Of a stretch of DNA of 64,000 nucleotides, positions 61,891 to 64,000 are shown piece after piece; the first letter of the stretch is position 1, and each line of letters opens with the position of its first letter. Made by a program: the position numbers and the translations under genes. Below the pieces are notes generated by a model. That model ran no database searches and was not told where the DNA came from. It saw only the letters and a list, made by a program, of their open reading frames with translations. Origin of the DNA: Liolophura sinensis (Eukaryota > Mollusca > Polyplacophora > Chitonida > Chitonidae); the NCBI RefSeq assembly GCF_032854445.1, contig NC_088306.1, positions 6,879,924 through 6,943,923 on the forward strand, given 5' to 3'.

Positions 61891-63204
61891 GACAACTGAC
61901 CTTAATACTCATTACAGGTGGATAACAAAGAGATTAGTACATTCTAAAACTGATCTTAATAAGTTTTGTTTGTGTTCGTTTTTTGGGGAGGAAAAGGAGA
62001 GGGGGGGGTGCAGGTCAGCCTAACTTTTTTAAAAATTTAAATCCAGTATCTTGGAAGATAGGGTTGCGCAGCGCAATAGCTCCAGCTGAACAGAAAACAG
62101 ACAGGCAAGAAACAGGCAGAACAATCTTAGCCTTGCAAACCACCAGACCATGAAGCATCACCTAGCACCAGCGTATAGTCTAGGGGTCGTTCAATTGAAT
62201 CATAAACTTCCCTAATGTGCCAGGCTGTCTATTGCGGCAGTCTGGTAATGACACTGTGCTCTACAACAGTAGGATCATTAATAAACAGATTGAAGAAAAA
62301 CCAAAAACAAACATGTTGCTATTTTAGAACTGTCTTAAGATTTACTTAGGCATGATTGGGTGCCAGTGAATCCATCACTATTAAAACTAACGGATCTGAT
62401 CGTAAAGGAGGGGTGGAGGGGTGGGGGGTGGTGACTTTTTCGTTTTTCTTCACAAGGTCATTCTGTACATATAAGTCTATATAAATGCCATGAGTAATCT
62501 CAAACAAAATCCTTTTGACAATGTGAGTGAAAATTTTAACCACAATTAACAAGTCATCGTCAGGACAAATGTGCCATGTGACTTTACACTACGTCACTAT
62601 GTAATTGCCCTGCTGGTACTGTTTAGCTGAACAGGTTTGTCGGCATATAAGAACCCTAATCAGTGGATTATACAAGTAGATAAATACTTGAAATAATTCT
62701 TTTTTTTTTTTTTTTCAGATTTACTTACTAGTACCTTACATGTATTAATTATTTACTTATTTATTAATGTGTATGATTAAACAATGTAAAATTAAGCGAA
62801 AGAAGGAACAAATAAAACAAGAACAAAACCAACAAAGGAATGCAATAAAAAGCGAAACCACTGAAACTACAAGAGACCAAGAAATTTAAGAGAAAGAAAA
62901 GTGGTCAATTTAAACGAGAGAAGAGATCCATCTGTGAACCATGCACCAATACCATTAGGACTGGGGTTGAGAAATGGGTTGGTAGAAGAGCCGAATATAA
63001 TAAAATCTTCCTGGTCTGAGGGAAAAAAAGAATAAACCACAGGAAAATACTACAATCAAAAAAGTGAGTAAAAAAAAATGAACAAAATAAACTTCATAGA
63101 GAGATTTCTGAAGTTGTAATTCACTCGTCAAACCAAAGACCCAGTTTGAGTGGATTTTTATCTTTTGTGCAAAAACTTCAAAACATATATGTAATTCTTC
63201 AACC

Positions 63205-63300
63205 TTTTCGCATGTTTGCATGGTGTTTATTCAGGCATATTCTGAAGACATTATTCTGATAAAATTATACTTTTTGCGAAGGCCCATCTTCTTTTAATCA
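63205..63300 (+). repeat. R7 dispersed repeat, copy 2 (first half)
   Basis: GTTTGCATGGTGTTTATTCA, ATTCTGAAGACATTATTCTG and AAAATTATACTTTTTGCGAA. Confidence 0.6.
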
Positions 63301-63889
63301 AGCTATGACATCATCTACCTTGATTTACTGCATCATATAAACTCTTTAAAGCCCTGGACTTTCCTTCATAAATATGCTATGGAATAAATTTATTTTACAC
63401 AAAAAGTAGAAATACAAGTGCAAAAAAAAAAAACCCCTCCCCGTGTGTTAAAGTTATCAGGAGGTGATTTTGAAACAAAATAGGCTTGATAGAAATTAGT
63501 GGGGAAACAACGACAACATAGGCTACATCAATCTCTCTCGCTATCACAGGTACTCCCTGATAGCACTCTGACTTTCCTCTGCCTGTTCGTGTCAATAAAA
63601 GCACATGGATCACTGTTCATAGCACTGCTTACTGCTGTTGTCTAATGTTGTACCAAGGAACTAATCGGATTCTGATGCTCATTCGTCTGCTTTACAGCAA
63701 GCAAATGCACACTTGTAAGGCACAATCAATGATTGTCTGAAAATATGCTGGCCACAATGCCAATGAAAGAATAGGTTTCTGAGGACTTTGGTGTATGTAT
63801 AGTAAAGCAAGGGTGATTACAAAGCCTACAGCAAGTATCAAGCTTGCTGACAGGAAGATGGCGAAGCCTCTGACAAGCCTGAACTGTCC

Positions 63890-64000
63890 CATTCAACCAA
63901 TGTAGTTTTGTCTCCGAAATCAAATTAAAAATGAGCGTAAATTGCACTGAAAGTTGCTCATTCATATGCGAAAAGATTGAAGAATTAGGGTACACTTATG
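63890..64000 (+). repeat. R7 dispersed repeat, copy 3 (second half, open at right edge)
   Basis: GTTTTGTCTCCGAAATCAAA, GTAAATTGCACTGAAAGTTG, CATATGCGAAAAGATTGAAG and TTAGGGTAC. Confidence 0.6.

Larger units (their letters stand above)
60012..64000. other. Intron of the AGFG1-like gene, no further exon seen
   Basis: Upstream AGFG1 exons must lie past 64000 or be too short to recognise. Holds R5 copy 3, two R7 pieces and the SINE at 61181-61390. Confidence 0.5.

Noticed and set aside
1-64000. Retroviral, LTR or Polinton-type elements
   Set aside because: I found no reverse transcriptase, integrase, capsid or long paired terminal repeats. R1 in inverted orientation does not fit an LTR pair around an internal region.

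Overview
The window is spliced, AT-rich metazoan nuclear DNA. Genes lie in short exons with GT-AG introns, intergenic spaces are long, and many short interspersed elements are present. The dominant SINE has a tRNA-derived head, with an A box like TGGCTCAGTTGG and a B box like GTTCAAGTCC. Its body reads through GCTGGCCGCCGTCGTATAAG and its tail through CTTGAGTACGGCGTAAAACA, ending in A or ATAA repeats. From memory this fits a lophotrochozoan, most likely a mollusc; the species cannot be fixed from the sequence alone.

Four host genes can be supported. (1) 2063-8129 (+): six exons of a NIMA-related (NEK1/3/5-like) protein kinase, with catalytic-loop, DFG and SPE motifs. The N-lobe is not visible, and one splice donor looks lost next to a local tandem repeat. 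(2) 20412-16737 (-): a complete four-exon TNF-superfamily ligand of 313 residues, a type II membrane protein with a C-terminal TNF homology domain. (3) 34409-49266 (+): a complete seven-exon PDCD10 (CCM3) orthologue of 208 residues. (4) 60011-58955 (-): the last two exons of an AGFG1/Hrb-type ArfGAP protein with FG repeats and NPF motifs, whose body lies beyond the right edge. PDCD10 and AGFG1 converge tail to tail. The four genes do not form an operon or an evident pathway. At most, TNF, NEK, CCM3 and AGFG1 are ordinary signalling and trafficking genes that happen to be neighbours.

The rest is repeats. About 35 SINE copies or fragments occur in both orientations, several with target-site duplications. 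A second, older SINE-tail family, a probable third tRNA-derived family, one probable LINE 3' fragment, and at least seven unclassified dispersed repeat families (called R1-R7 here) are recognised only because two or more copies lie in the window. There are also minisatellites of 6, 18, 20, 29, 31, 42 and 54 bp. One run of 200 N (36225-36424) is an assembly gap.

The most unusual object is a 54-bp minisatellite at 45528-46113. It was built by tandem duplication of the exon 4/intron 4 boundary of PDCD10, so the intron starts with about ten extra copies of the exon end, most with an intact 5' splice site. The next most interesting are R1 (two copies of more than 550 bp, about 24 kb apart), a 42-bp array open in frame on both strands, and the disturbed NEK gene. 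I see no viral or LTR element, CRISPR array, rRNA or free-standing tRNA gene, and nothing that amounts to a new multi-gene system.
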